Made by a program: the position numbers and the translations under genes. A DNA stretch of 64,000 nucleotides from Stentor roeselii (taxonomy: Eukaryota; Ciliophora; Heterotrichea; Heterotrichida; Stentoridae): assembly GCA_006503475.1 (NCBI GenBank), contig RSEH01000202.1, forward strand, positions 24,378 to 88,377, written 5' to 3'. This document shows positions 28,661 through 41,500 of this stretch, piece after piece. The notes under the pieces are model-generated. The model was not told where the DNA came from and ran no database searches. It was given only the letters and a program-made list of their open reading frames with translations. Each line of letters begins with the position of its first letter. Positions within the stretch are counted from its first letter, which is position 1.

Positions 28661-29656
28661 ATGGGTAATGTCTGTTGTGTCGGTAGAGTAAATTCCCAAA
28701 CTCCTCAAATCCAACCTTCAAGAGACCTTCTAGAAATAAAAACCCTTCCAAATGACCTGAATCCTTCATCTCCAAGCAACGCTGAAAAAACATTATCACT
28801 TCCAGACTCAAAGTTAAATTTAAAATTCGATACAGTTCAATTTTTTTCTCAAAGAAGTTCATCAGAAAATGGTCTTGACTATTCATTAATAACAGCCGAA
28901 GACCTGAGCAGATCTCAGCAGCAAGAAATTCTAAAAGTTTTAGACACCTTCAAATTCCTTCTAGACCCTGACGAACAAGAGATGGTAGATGGTTTATTAA
29001 AAGTTACAAGTATCGAAGAGTACTTTTTAATGATAACTACTCACGCTTTGTACCTTTTGGACCTTTTAGACCTTTCACAAGTTTTCAAGAGATTTAAACT
29101 GGAAGACCTTTCTTATCTCGTCTTAATGAAAACAATGAAGTCTGTTTATTTGATCGGAAATTCAATAAAAACAGTATTTTCACTTTCAACTCATGATATG
29201 AAAAATTTGATTCTTTCTATTCAGCAGGTTTCTTTTGAAGCTTTTGCACAGTACTTGCCTTGGGTTGTAGTTGATGACTTTGGAAGACTTGATGAATATT
29301 TAGTGAAAGTTGAATTAAATTTACTCAGTGAAGAGAATCTTGCAGTCACTAAAGTCTTTGTTGAACATGGAGATATTGGAGAAGTTGCTCTTGTTGTCCA
29401 AAAATGCTCTGAAAGTGGGAAAAATAGGATGATGAACTTGGTTTTACTTGTTAGTAATAGAGCTGTTTATATGCTTAATAGCTCGTTTCAGTTTGTTGAA
29501 AAAATTTTACTTGCTGCTCAGGTTAATGTTAGGTTTAATGGGAGAAATAGTGTTTTAACTGTTAGTGGACATGGACAGAGTTTTGATTTCGTTGTTGAAT
29601 TAGAACTGGCGGAAAAAGTGCAGAGGATTATTCGTGAATTTGATGGAAATTACTAA
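28661..29656 (+). CDS. Myristoylation-signal protein with PH/myosin-TH1-like repeats
   Basis: 331 residues from the ATG at 28661 (context CTATCCTAAAATG). MGNVCCVG is a strong N-myristoylation plus dual-Cys palmitoylation signal. After a Ser/Pro-rich linker, two related modules follow (about 105-200 and 225-330). Each has a strand pair like YFLMITTHALYLLDL or NLVLLVSNRAVYML, then ISLS/TVSG strands and a terminal helix, resembling PH or myosin-I tail-homology lipid-binding folds. It is probably a peripheral membrane protein. The family is uncertain. It sits alone between the oxidase array and the MFS transporter, with long AT-rich flanks. Confidence 0.6.
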   Translation: MGNVCCVGRVNSQTPQIQPSRDLLEIKTLPNDLNPSSPSNAEKTLSLPDSKLNLKFDTVQFFSQRSSSENGLDYSLITAEDLSRSQQQEILKVLDTFKFLLDPDEQEMVDGLLKVTSIEEYFLMITTHALYLLDLLDLSQVFKRFKLEDLSYLVLMKTMKSVYLIGNSIKTVFSLSTHDMKNLILSIQQVSFEAFAQYLPWVVVDDFGRLDEYLVKVELNLLSEENLAVTKVFVEHGDIGEVALVVQKCSESGKNRMMNLVLLVSNRAVYMLNSSFQFVEKILLAAQVNVRFNGRNSVLTVSGHGQSFDFVVELELAEKVQRIIREFDGNY

Positions 29657-30133
29657 TAATTGTGAGATTTTTAATAAGTATATAAGGAATTTATTTATTA
29701 TTGAAATCATTTACTGAGGATTTTATTTTTAGGGTTTCTGTTAGTTCAATGTTTAAATATTTCTATTCATATATTTGCCTCAATATAAAAATTTCAAATA
29801 TTTTATTTTAAAGACCTTAAAAGTTGAATTAAACCCTTGAGAATATTTCTTTCAATTAATAAACATTCTTAAATGAGATATTAAAAAACTGATGCTCTTA
29901 AGTACATCAACTTAAAATCCATAGATATAAAATTACCATTTAAACTAACTCTACACCCAAACTATTAAAATTCCTATTAAATCAAATCCAAAAATTTAAC
30001 CCTTCAACAACTCATCCAAAACTTAATCAAAATTAAATAATTCATCCAAAATTTTATCAAAAAAATCCCTCTTCCTACTAAAAAAAACCAAAAAAATCAA
30101 ACAATAAAAAAATTTCTTAGAAATCATTCAAAA
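29657..30133 (+). other. Intergenic region upstream of the MFS transporter
   Basis: 477 bp, AT-rich. The final 190 bp (about 29940-30130) are rich in A and C with few G on the coding strand of the MFS gene. No gene or RNA is recognised. Confidence 0.5.
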
Positions 30134-32184
<2,051 letters not shown>

Positions 32185-32242
32185 AAGTATTTTTGGTTAA
32201 TATGGTTAGAAGGTTAATACTTAACTTATCAAATATTAAAGC

Positions 32243-33712
32243 ATGAAAAGAATACGAATTGACAAAGTTAAAAACTTCAGATTTAACTCGAATTCACGAC
32301 CAAGGACCTCGAAAAATCATTCAAATAGTCGAAGTCCGAAACATTCTACTGGAATTTTCACGAAAATCAACTTGATCAACCCTCAGCTTCGTTCAACTCG
32401 CAATGAAGGAATCATTTCAAATAAAAACCGAAAAATTTTTAACTTTTTTCCAGAGTCACCGAAAAAGGCTTCACTTTTGAGAACTTCTACGCATTCAAAA
32501 AGAACGAAATTGTTGACAAGTAAAGAAAAACTATTGAATAACTCTGAACCGATGATTGACTTGAAGTTAGGAATTCCTTTACCTCAATTTTTAAAGACTC
32601 ATAAAGCAGAATTGCTTGATTGTGAGATGTCGGAAGTACTTAATTATAGAAAAATTTACTTTTGGGGACAGTTACAGGTAAAGATGCAGAGAACTGCGAA
32701 ATATAAGAAATTTGATGATGAAAACGGGAATTTGATACTTTTTAAACATGACCATATCGCCTTTCGATATGAAATCGTGAAAATTTTAGGATTTGGAAGC
32801 TTCGGGCAGGTCTGTGAGTGCATCGATCATAAAGACGATTTAAAAGTCGCAGTGAAAATCGTTAAAAGTGCGAATAACTTCAAGGTACAGGCAGAATCTG
32901 AAATAAAAATCTTGAAGTTTATCTCAGAAACCAGTAAAAATCTTCCAGTGATCTGCATGAAAGAGTCATTTTCGTTCAGGGGACACGTTTGCATCGTCAT
33001 GGAACTACTCGGGCAGAACTTATACGAACTTCAACAGTCAAAAAATTTTAGCAAATTTTCTCCGAATTTGTTAAAAACTTTTGCCGTTCAAATTTTAAAT
33101 GCTTTGAAATTTTTTCATGAGTTTAAAATCATTCATTGTGACTTGAAACTTGAGAATATTTTACTTTCCAGAAATGAAAAAAACTCTTTGAAAATTATTG
33201 ATTTTGGATCTAGTTGCTTTGTTCATGAAAAGGTTTTCTCGTATATTCAGTCCAGGTATTACAGAGCCCCTGAAGTGGTGCTTAACTTGAATTATAACTG
33301 CGCGATCGACATTTGGAGCTTCGGGTGCATCATGGTTGAACTGGCCTCTGGAAAGCCTTTATTTCCTGCAGAGTGTGAAAGAGAATTACTTCAACTTATG
33401 ATGCAGGTTAAGGGTAGAGTACCTGAAGAAATGCTTGAAAAATCAATAAAAAAAAACAAGTTTTTTTCTCAAGGGTTGATTTTACCTGATAAATACGGGA
33501 ATATTCTTCAGCCAGGTAGTAAAAAACTTGAAGAAATCATTGAAGGTGAAACGATTTTCTTAGATTTTATTGAAGGGTGTCTTGAATGGGACCCTGCCTT
33601 TCGAATGACAGCGCAACAAGCCTTGGATCATCCTTGGTTGAGACAAGAGGAAAAGTCGAAAAAGGCGCAAATTCTGAAGTTATTGCGAAGAAGCAAGTTT
33701 TTTAAGAAGTAG
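32243..33712 (+). CDS. DYRK-family dual-specificity protein kinase
   Basis: 489 residues. A basic, Ser-rich N-terminus precedes a DYRK homology box (about 122-143, ending YFWG). The kinase domain (about 175-475) has Gly loop GFGSFGQV, Lys205, HCDLKLEN, DFG and the activation loop YIQSRYYRAPEV, whose second Tyr is autophosphorylated in DYRKs. Loss of the CMGC insert is not seen. DYRKs phosphorylate Ser/Thr targets in growth and cell-cycle control. A 15-mer at 32934-32948 looks like an intron, but keeping it matches DYRK length better. Neighbours are tightly spaced: 58 bp after Rab6 and 21 bp before the DHHC gene. Confidence 0.9.
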   Translation: MKRIRIDKVKNFRFNSNSRPRTSKNHSNSRSPKHSTGIFTKINLINPQLRSTRNEGIISNKNRKIFNFFPESPKKASLLRTSTHSKRTKLLTSKEKLLNNSEPMIDLKLGIPLPQFLKTHKAELLDCEMSEVLNYRKIYFWGQLQVKMQRTAKYKKFDDENGNLILFKHDHIAFRYEIVKILGFGSFGQVCECIDHKDDLKVAVKIVKSANNFKVQAESEIKILKFISETSKNLPVICMKESFSFRGHVCIVMELLGQNLYELQQSKNFSKFSPNLLKTFAVQILNALKFFHEFKIIHCDLKLENILLSRNEKNSLKIIDFGSSCFVHEKVFSYIQSRYYRAPEVVLNLNYNCAIDIWSFGCIMVELASGKPLFPAECERELLQLMMQVKGRVPEEMLEKSIKKNKFFSQGLILPDKYGNILQPGSKKLEEIIEGETIFLDFIEGCLEWDPAFRMTAQQALDHPWLRQEEKSKKAQILKLLRRSKFFKK

Positions 33713-33733
33713 ATGTATTTTCTCATAATTAAA

Positions 33734-34789
33734 ATGGCACGAACTGCTCCTTTGACTTTCAGAAAAGTACTGGGTAACTTTTTTGTACTTTTCGCTTTGG
33801 GAGTGATTTCTGTGATTTATTACTCAGTGATGCAGGTTTATTATCCTCTTTGTTTTAGGACAAATCCTGGATTTTTTAAGGTTTGGGTACTGTTGGGAGT
33901 TTTTCATTACTTTTTTTTGATGCTTTTAGCGTGTTTTTTTAAGACTATGCTCACTGACCCTGGAACTGTTCCACCGTTATGGGGCTTTCATATGGGTGAT
34001 TCCGAGACTAAGAGAAGAAGGTACTGTTTAATGTGCCATGTCTTTAAACCAGAACGATGCCATCACTGTTCAGCCTGCAACCGCTGTGTCCTAAACATGG
34101 ACCACCACTGCCGTAATACCTCCATAGCCTGGATAAACAACTGCGTAGGTTTCTTCAACCGAAAGTACTTCATCCTTCTTCTTTTCAACATAGTAATCTG
34201 CACCTACCTAGTAATTTTCGCTCTTTTTTCAGTAGTCTCTTCTAAAACCTACTCCCTTCTACAAGACCATCGAATTCCATCATTCGAAGAAAGTTGTTTA
34301 ATAGGAGCATTCACATTAAACAGTATCTTAAGTGTGACTCTTTCCTTTTTCTTCAAATTTCACTTAAAGCTGATCCTTTCAAACTCAACAACAATTGAAA
34401 CAATGGACAAAAAAGTTCTAAACAAAACGACCTTCAATCGAGGAACTAAAGAAAATTGGTTGCAAGTCTTCGGATCCAATCCTTGGCTTTGGTTTTTTCC
34501 AGTCTTCGGCAAGTCAGGAAAGCCTCTCGGCGACGGAGTCGTTTGGACTCTTCCAGGCTGCGTCGATACTGACGAGATCCCTGCAGACGAGGTGGAAAAG
34601 CGAAATAGTTCTACCTTTGAAGAACAGAAGAAAAGAATTAGCGATGAGGAACTTATTAAGGAATTAAATACTGCTCCTGACTCGAATCGTCTTAGAATTG
34701 AATTGAAAAAACCTCTTAATGTACATGCAAGTCTTATGAAAGGCAGGGAAAAGGTTTTTGAAGACTTGATTCAAAGTCCTGATGTTTGA
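33734..34789 (+). CDS. DHHC protein S-acyltransferase, one stop-free 15-nt intron
   Basis: Exons 33734-34112 and 34128-34789 give 346 residues. Four hydrophobic segments flank a Cys-rich domain (about 98-148). As unspliced DNA the catalytic block reads DHHCRNTSIAWINNCVG. Removing the in-frame 15-mer GTAATACCTCCATAG gives the canonical DHHCPWINNCVG, so splicing is required. The enzyme palmitoylates Cys of membrane proteins; the window encodes several candidates with MGxxC-type N-termini. The ATG at 33734 (ATAATTAAAATG) is preferred to one at 33713 that abuts the DYRK stop. The C-terminal cytosolic tail is charged. Confidence 0.9.
   Translation: MARTAPLTFRKVLGNFFVLFALGVISVIYYSVMQVYYPLCFRTNPGFFKVWVLLGVFHYFFLMLLACFFKTMLTDPGTVPPLWGFHMGDSETKRRRYCLMCHVFKPERCHHCSACNRCVLNMDHHCRNTSIAWINNCVGFFNRKYFILLLFNIVICTYLVIFALFSVVSSKTYSLLQDHRIPSFEESCLIGAFTLNSILSVTLSFFFKFHLKLILSNSTTIETMDKKVLNKTTFNRGTKENWLQVFGSNPWLWFFPVFGKSGKPLGDGVVWTLPGCVDTDEIPADEVEKRNSSTFEEQKKRISDEELIKELNTAPDSNRLRIELKKPLNVHASLMKGREKVFEDLIQSPDV
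34113..34127 (+). other. 15-nt intron without in-frame stop (DHHC gene)
   Basis: The sequence is GTAATACCTCCATAG, phase 1. It is open in frame, so a reading-frame search misses it. The conserved DHHCPW motif proves its removal. Confidence 0.93.
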
Positions 34790-34817
34790 ATTTAAATTAT
34801 TTAATGATTTAGGATTG

Positions 34818-35204
34818 TTATGATGTCGCGTTTGCTCTTTGGTATGGGTTGTAGTTGAAGATGTTTAGCTGAGTGTTTTTAAAACGGAAAAACATCACTT
34901 CTTGCCATTCTTGTGTTAGTGAACAATAACTGCAGCAGGTGTGACATATGCAGTCTAGACAGTAGTTTCCTTCGATGTTTAGACGTTTTCGCAGGTTTGA
35001 CCTGTTGTAGGCTAAACCGATGCAGCAGAACCATGTGCAGAAGTAAGCTCCTAGGTACTCTTGAGTCTCTGGGAAGATTAGTTTTGAGTTTAGGCATTGG
35101 ATTATTGAACAGCTGAATGGAACTAAACATGAAAAAGCGCACATACATGGGTTGTTGCAGCATTGGAACATTTTGATGGTCCAATTCTTTTGGGTGTTTG
35201 ACAT
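34818..35204 (-). CDS. PLAC8 family Cys-rich protein
   Basis: 128 residues from the ATG at 35204 (TTTATAATCATG on the coding strand). An upstream in-frame ATG at 35228 is less likely. It contains many Cys, two hydrophobic stretches (about 20-40 and 52-70) and the late motif CCSYCSLTQEWQEV, which matches the PLAC8 CCxxCxLxQxxRE signature. PLAC8 proteins are Cys-rich membrane-associated proteins linked to cell size and ion transport in plants and fungi. The gene converges with the DHHC gene over 28 bp and diverges from the giant gene. Confidence 0.75.
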   Translation of the reverse strand: MSNTQKNWTIKMFQCCNNPCMCAFSCLVPFSCSIIQCLNSKLIFPETQEYLGAYFCTWFCCIGLAYNRSNLRKRLNIEGNYCLDCICHTCCSYCSLTQEWQEVMFFRFKNTQLNIFNYNPYQRANATS

Positions 35205-35560
35205 GATTATAAATTCATTGATAGCCATTTAGAAATTTGAATTTTTCGTATAAAAAACTGCTTTCACAGAACTCTCAGAAGGATTTAAATTTGATAGGCT
35301 AACTTTTTGGATATTAAATTAGGGGAATTAATAAAAATCTGGATATATACCAAAACTAAGAACACTTATAGTGAAAATGATTCCCAAAGCAATAAACAAA
35401 CTCCTTCCAAATATTTCCAATGCAAATTAACTCCAAACCCGCATTAATCTAACCCAATCCACCCAATTCATTCCCAAACATCTCCCCAATCCCTAATTTC
35501 AAACCCGCCCCTTTTTCATATAAACCAAAAAAACCCGATTTAAACCCCTTATAGTAAATA
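35205..35560. other. Divergent intergenic region, PLAC8 / giant gene
   Basis: 356 bp. The part next to the giant gene is extremely C-rich and G-poor on the plus strand: 35461-35520 has 25 C and 1 G by hand count. This is the strongest example of the upstream skew in the window. No frame or RNA gene is seen. Confidence 0.55.
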
Positions 35561-38500
35561 ATGGAAGGTTCAAAAATTCCAGAGTTACTAGAGGATGTTC
35601 TCTCAGGAAGGCCTGAAGACCCTCAATCATTTAAAAACCTCGTGAACAAGTTTCACCAGGTCTTGAGAAGTAGTACAGAAAGAGTGAAAGAAGCCCAAAC
35701 CTACTTTCAAAAATTCAAAGGTCGAATTCCCGAGGGCAATTTCAAATACTTTTCCGACTACCTCTCAAACGTTTCCCAGGTCAAGTCCCAAAAGCCTTCA
35801 ATGGCTTGTTTGCACCTGGTCAACGCATCAGTATCAAAGACTTCAAAGCTGTATAAGGCTATGTTGTCTTTAGAAATCAAAGAAAGTCTCTTGAAATGCA
35901 ACGGTTTCAACTCAATCATCATGGCAGCGAAATCTCAGAAAATCATTGAATCCACTAACTTTGGCACTTTAGAAGCGAAGAGACTCCAATGCGCGCGGTT
36001 GATAGGAAACCTGAAATCAGCTCTTGGCATCAACTTGCAAAAAACTATGACCGCCTGGCAGGTAAAGGCCGGGCAAGACAAGCAGGACGTGAAGAGTCAA
36101 GTCAAGCAAGGACTTAGAGGGTTGGAGCGAAGACATACTATGAATCTTTATGAGAAAAAGGAGAAGGTGTTAAGGATTATCAAAGCGATATTGAAAGCTT
36201 CTCCGATTATTGAACAGACTGCCTTTTGGAGGTGGAAGTTTACGATGCAAGCTGCTAAGGATAAGGATAAGAGATTTAAACATGCGACTGAACTTAGTGA
36301 ATTTATTTTGAAAAGTCGATTTAGGAGGGAAGGAATACAGGCACTGAAAATGAATGCTAGACCTTTGTGGGAAATTCATAAAGGTAAACTTTGGAAAGTT
36401 CTTAGAAGGGGAAGTCTTAGATGGTTTTATTCGCATAAACTTGCTTTTCATCATTGGAGTGGCTTGTTTGATTTCGAGGTCATTCATGAAGTGGAAGAGG
36501 AACAGACTCATACGAAAACTATGAAAATTGTGAAGAAAAGTCAAGAAACTCTTAGGTCTGGTAGAAGAGAACAGAAGAGTGATAAACCTCGAAGTGCTGA
36601 TCGAGCTGAACGACAACAAAGTGGATCTTTGTATATTAAAGCTATACTTCGCAGTGTGTTTAAATATTCGCAGAACAGACTTGAAACTTTCTTTAGGAAA
36701 TGGTCTCTTAGCACGTCATTCAAAAGTTTCGAAGACAAAAAACGCAGAGTTCAAAAGTTCATAGACATCCTTCACCAAGGTCTAAAGCCAAACATCTCAA
36801 AGTGTTTAGTAATGCCAGCAGAGCCAAAATCCCGAGAGCTAATCTTAACAAACGCCTTACTCGCAATCTGCAAAAACATAATCTTCGTAAAAAGCCGTCT
36901 TTTTAACAAGTGGGCACGAAGTAAGACTCCTCTTTCAGCAAGATACGAAGAGTTCCTCCTGCGTTGCCTAGCAAAGATTCCAAAGCAAAGTCTTCAAACA
37001 TATTTTTCCAAATGGAAATCCACTCCAAAGCACCTCGACGCTCCAAAGATGTTCGGGATGATCGCAGTCCTCCATCGAATATTTGCAAACAAAGGAAAGC
37101 GAGTGTTCCACCCGCCTTACATCGTGAAAGACGCAGATGAAATAATGAGAAGAACAATAAAAAAGATAAGGTCAATCATTCACAACTTATACGATTCAGC
37201 CTTTACACGTTGGCATTACCATAAAATCGCTTGTTACACCAGAGAAAAAGCTTGTGTCTTTTACAGAGCTTGTCAATTAGCAGCGAATCCTGTCAAAAAC
37301 GCTTTTTCAAGATGGCGGGAAAAACTTCATTCAAAGGATACTGTTAGAAGGACTCATGCGACTTCGAAACTGGTAAAGGTTCTTGATAAGGCCTTTCGAG
37401 GAAGGTTTAAAGCGGTTTTGTTTAAGAGCTACATGAAGACTAAACCGAAAAAGTTACTTTTTAGAGTTTTTAACTTTTATTCTAAGAAGTATTGTGATGA
37501 AACTAGAACTTCTTTTTATAGGTGGAAAGCTTTGAAAGAAGGAGGCGATGCGAATTCTTTGCAGATTTTACAGGATTCAGCGACTTTTAGCGTTATTAGA
37601 CTGTGGACTAAAAGTATTCACTATCGACTTAAAAGAGGGTTTTACGCTTTTATGAAAGATAATCGCCATGTTAAACTTATCCTTATCAGAGCTTTTATCA
37701 CTTCTTGGAAATATAAAAAGTTTCAGGCTTGGGATAGACTTCGAGTCATAGGAAAAGCTTTTCATGATAAGTTCAAAGCGTTGAAGATGACAACAGCTCT
37801 TAAAAGAGCTGCTCGTAAACCTCAAGTCGTTGGATTTAAACAGTTTGTAGACGCTACTCCTATTAAAACAACTGTCACTAGTTTATTCAAACTTTTCTTG
37901 ATACGCATGCAAAGAGCTTTGTTTCATCTGAAAATTAATGTCAACAATGTCGAGATCAGTGAAGTTAAAACAGTTACCAAAGGACTTAGGAAAAATATTA
38001 AGAATGAAAAACTTAGAAGTGCTCGAGCTGCTGGTAGAAGCTTTATTGAAATTTTGAAACAACTTCCTAAACGCACTTTGAATACTGCTGTTCGGAGAAT
38101 GGCTATGGATCAGAAAAAACATATGAAAGGAGCGATTAAGGCTATTTTAGCTGGATTTGTCATGAAACCGAAAGAAATTATGGCTAAGTGGTATAAGTTT
38201 ATGCATGATTGTCGAAATGGAGATGTCTTGGATCGAGTCAGGGCTGAAAAATTAAAGGCTTGCATGGTTCATTTGGTAAGTAGGAAAATTCGTGATAGCT
38301 ATCAGAGGGTCACTGGTGATGGTAATAAAGTTAAGTCAGTGTTTAAGAGCTTGGTCAGAAGTCTCGAAAGGAAAACCAAGTCTTACCTCGACCTGTGGAA
38401 AGTTTTCATTACCAGATGCAAAAAAGGTGATTTGATGGACGCAATCCGTTCACAAAAGCTCAAACTACTTCTTCACAGTCTCGAAAAAAGAACCATGAAA

Positions 38501-41500
38501 GATGCCTCTCAAAGAATCCTCGGAGCAGGAGACAAAATCAAAGGATCACTAAAAAGCATCATTCGTCAAATCGAAAAAAGAACAAAAGAATCCATGAGAC
38601 TTTGGTATCTTTTCACTCTTGACTGTCGACACGGTAAGTTGATGAACGCCATCAAAAGTGAAAAACTTCGAAGTGCTTTGATGAAAGTGCCTTCCAGGAC
38701 TATGAGAGATGCTTATCAAAGAGTGATTGGTGGAGGTGATAAAATCAAAGGAGCTGTTCGAACTTTAATCAGAAATGTCGAAAAAAGGTCAAAATCTGCT
38801 TATGAAATGTGGAAGGTTTATGTTAATAAATGTAAACAAGGGGCATTGATGGATGGTATTCGTTCTCAAAAGCTTAAAATTGTTCTTTCTGACATCGTTA
38901 AAAGAACTATCAGAGACGCTGATCAGAGAATCCTTGGAGCTGGTGATAAGATATTAGGATCACTTAAAAATATTGTGAAACAAATTGAGAAAAAGACGAA
39001 GGAGTCTCTTAGGATTTGGAAGATCTTTGTTGTTGACTGTAAAAATGGAAAATTGATGAATGCTGTCAAATCTGAAAGACTGAAATTCTGTTTAACGCGA
39101 GTACCTGCCAGAATTATGAGAGATGGTTTACAAAGAGTAGTCGGCGGAGGTGATAAAATCAAAGGAGCTGTTCGAACTTTAATCAGAAATGTCGAAAAAA
39201 GGTCAAAATCTGCTTATGAAATGTGGAAGGTTTATGTTAACAAATGTAAACAAGGTGCACTGATGGATGGTATTCGTTCTCAAAAACTTAAAATTGTTCT
39301 TTCTGACATTGTCAAAAGAACTATCAGAGACGCTGATCAGAGAATCCTTGGAGCTGGTGATAAGATATTAGGATCACTTAAAAATATTGTGAAACAAATT
39401 GAGAAAAAAACAAAAGAATCTCTTAGGCTCTGGAAGATCTTTGTTGTTGACTGTAAAAATGGAAGATTGATCAATGCTGTCAAATCTGAAAGACTGAAGT
39501 TCTGTTTAACCCGAGTACCTGCCAGAATAATGAGAGATGCTTTTCAAAGAGTAGTCGGCGGAGGTGATAAAATCAAAGGAGCTGTTCGAACCTTGATCAG
39601 AAATGTCGAAAAAAGGTCAAAATCTGCTTATGAAATGTGGAAGGTTTATGTTAACAAATGTAAACAAGGTGCACTGATGGATGGTATTCGTTCTCAAAAG
39701 CTTAAAATTGTTCTTTCTGACATCGTTAAAAGAACTATCAGAGACGCTGATCAGAGAATCCTTGGAGCAGGTGATAAGATATTAGGATCACTTAAAAATA
39801 TTGTGAAACAAATTGAGAAAAAAACAAAAGAATCTCTTAGGGTCTGGAAAATCTTTGTTGTTGACTGTAAAAATGGAAAATTGATGAATGCTGTCAAATC
39901 AGAAAGACTCAAATTCTGCCTTAATCGAGTACCTGCTCGAACCATGAGAGACGCTCTTCAAAGGGTTGTTGGAGGAGGCGATAAAATCAAAGGAGCGGTA
40001 AGAACACTAGTCAGAAACATCGAAAGACGTACTAAAATATCTTATCAAATGTGGAAAGTTTACATCCAGAAATGCAAACAAGGTGTTCTTCTCGACGGTA
40101 TCCGAAGTGAAAAGTTAAGATTCGTTTTAAGCAACATAATAAAAAGAACAACTCGGGATTCAACCCAAAGAATTTTAGGTGCAGGTAACAAAATCTTAGC
40201 TTCAATCAAATCAGTAATTCGTCAAATCGAGAAAAAAACAAAAGAATCTCTAAAAATCTGGAAAATTTTCGTCGTTGAATGCAAAACCGGTCTTCTTCTC
40301 GGTGCAGTAAAAAGTCAAAAACTTAAATCATGTCTTTCACGAGTTCCAAGTAGAACTTTAAGAGACTCTTTCCAAAGACTTGTTGGAGGAGGTGATAAAA
40401 TCAAAGGCGCTGTCAGGACACTTATTAGAAATGTTGAAAGAAGGTCAAAAGTCGCTTATTCGATGTGGAAAGGATTTGTTTCAAGATGTAAACAAGGAGC
40501 TTTGATGGATGGGCTTAGGTCGCAAAGGCTCAAGTTTGCTTTAGCAGAAATTGTGAAGAGGACTTTAAGGAATTCTTCTCAGAGAGTCTTGGGAGCTGGA
40601 GATGTTATTAAGGGAGCTGTTAAAGAAATTGTTCGAAGGATTGAAAAAAGACCGATGTTTGCTTTTAATAAGTGGAAGAGCGTTGTTGATGAGATTCAGA
40701 AGTCGAATTTGATGGATGCTGTCCGGTCACAAAAGCTCCGAGCAGCCCTAACCCGAGTCCCTCAAAGAACAATAAAAAGAACATTCAATCTAATAATCGG
40801 CGACGGTAACCAAGTAAAAGGAGCAGTAAAAACAATAGCCCGTCAAATCGAAAAAAAGCCAAAATTCGTTCTAACAAGATGGAGCAAAGTGATAATCGAA
40901 ATCAAGCAAGGCCTTCTCTTCGACGCCTGCCGTACCCAGAAGCTTCGAAGTGCTTTAAACCGTGTTCCAAGCCGAGTATTACGAGACAGCACGCAAAGAA
41001 TCATCGGCTGCGGAGGAAAAATCAAAGGCGCCTTAAGAACTTTAAAGCATTCGATCGAAAAACGACCTGCAGATGCTCTTCGCTTATGGAAAAAGTTCAT
41101 TTACAACGTTCATCGAGGAAAGATGATGGACTGTCTCAGAGCTTATCAATTAAAACTCGTCCTTTCAAGGATTCCGGTTCGTACAATGAGAATGACTTAT
41201 TCTAGAGTTCAAGGACAGGGAAATCTTCTTGCTGGGGTCTTCAGAGGACTGGAGAATAAAATAAAAAACATGCCTCGAACAGCTGTGTTGAAATGGAAAA
41301 ACTGGATAAATGACATTAAAAAAGGAAAGATTCTTGAAGCTGTTAAAGCGGAAAAACTTAAAAATGCACTTAGAAGGATTCCTAATCGAGTTATTAAAGA
41401 TGGGTTTCAGAGAATTATTGGAAATGGAAATAAAGTTGCTGGAGCTATTAAAGGGATTTTTAGGGTTTATCGAAGTATGATGGCGAAAGGACTGGCTAAT

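Noticed and set aside
33713-33733. DHHC start abutting the DYRK stop codon
   Set aside because: Possible, but the ATG at 33734 has the usual ATAATTAAAATG context and begins a normal protein.
36921-36938. An 18-nt GTAAG...CAG candidate intron in the giant gene
   Set aside because: All supported introns here are 15 nt, and the frame is continuous without it.
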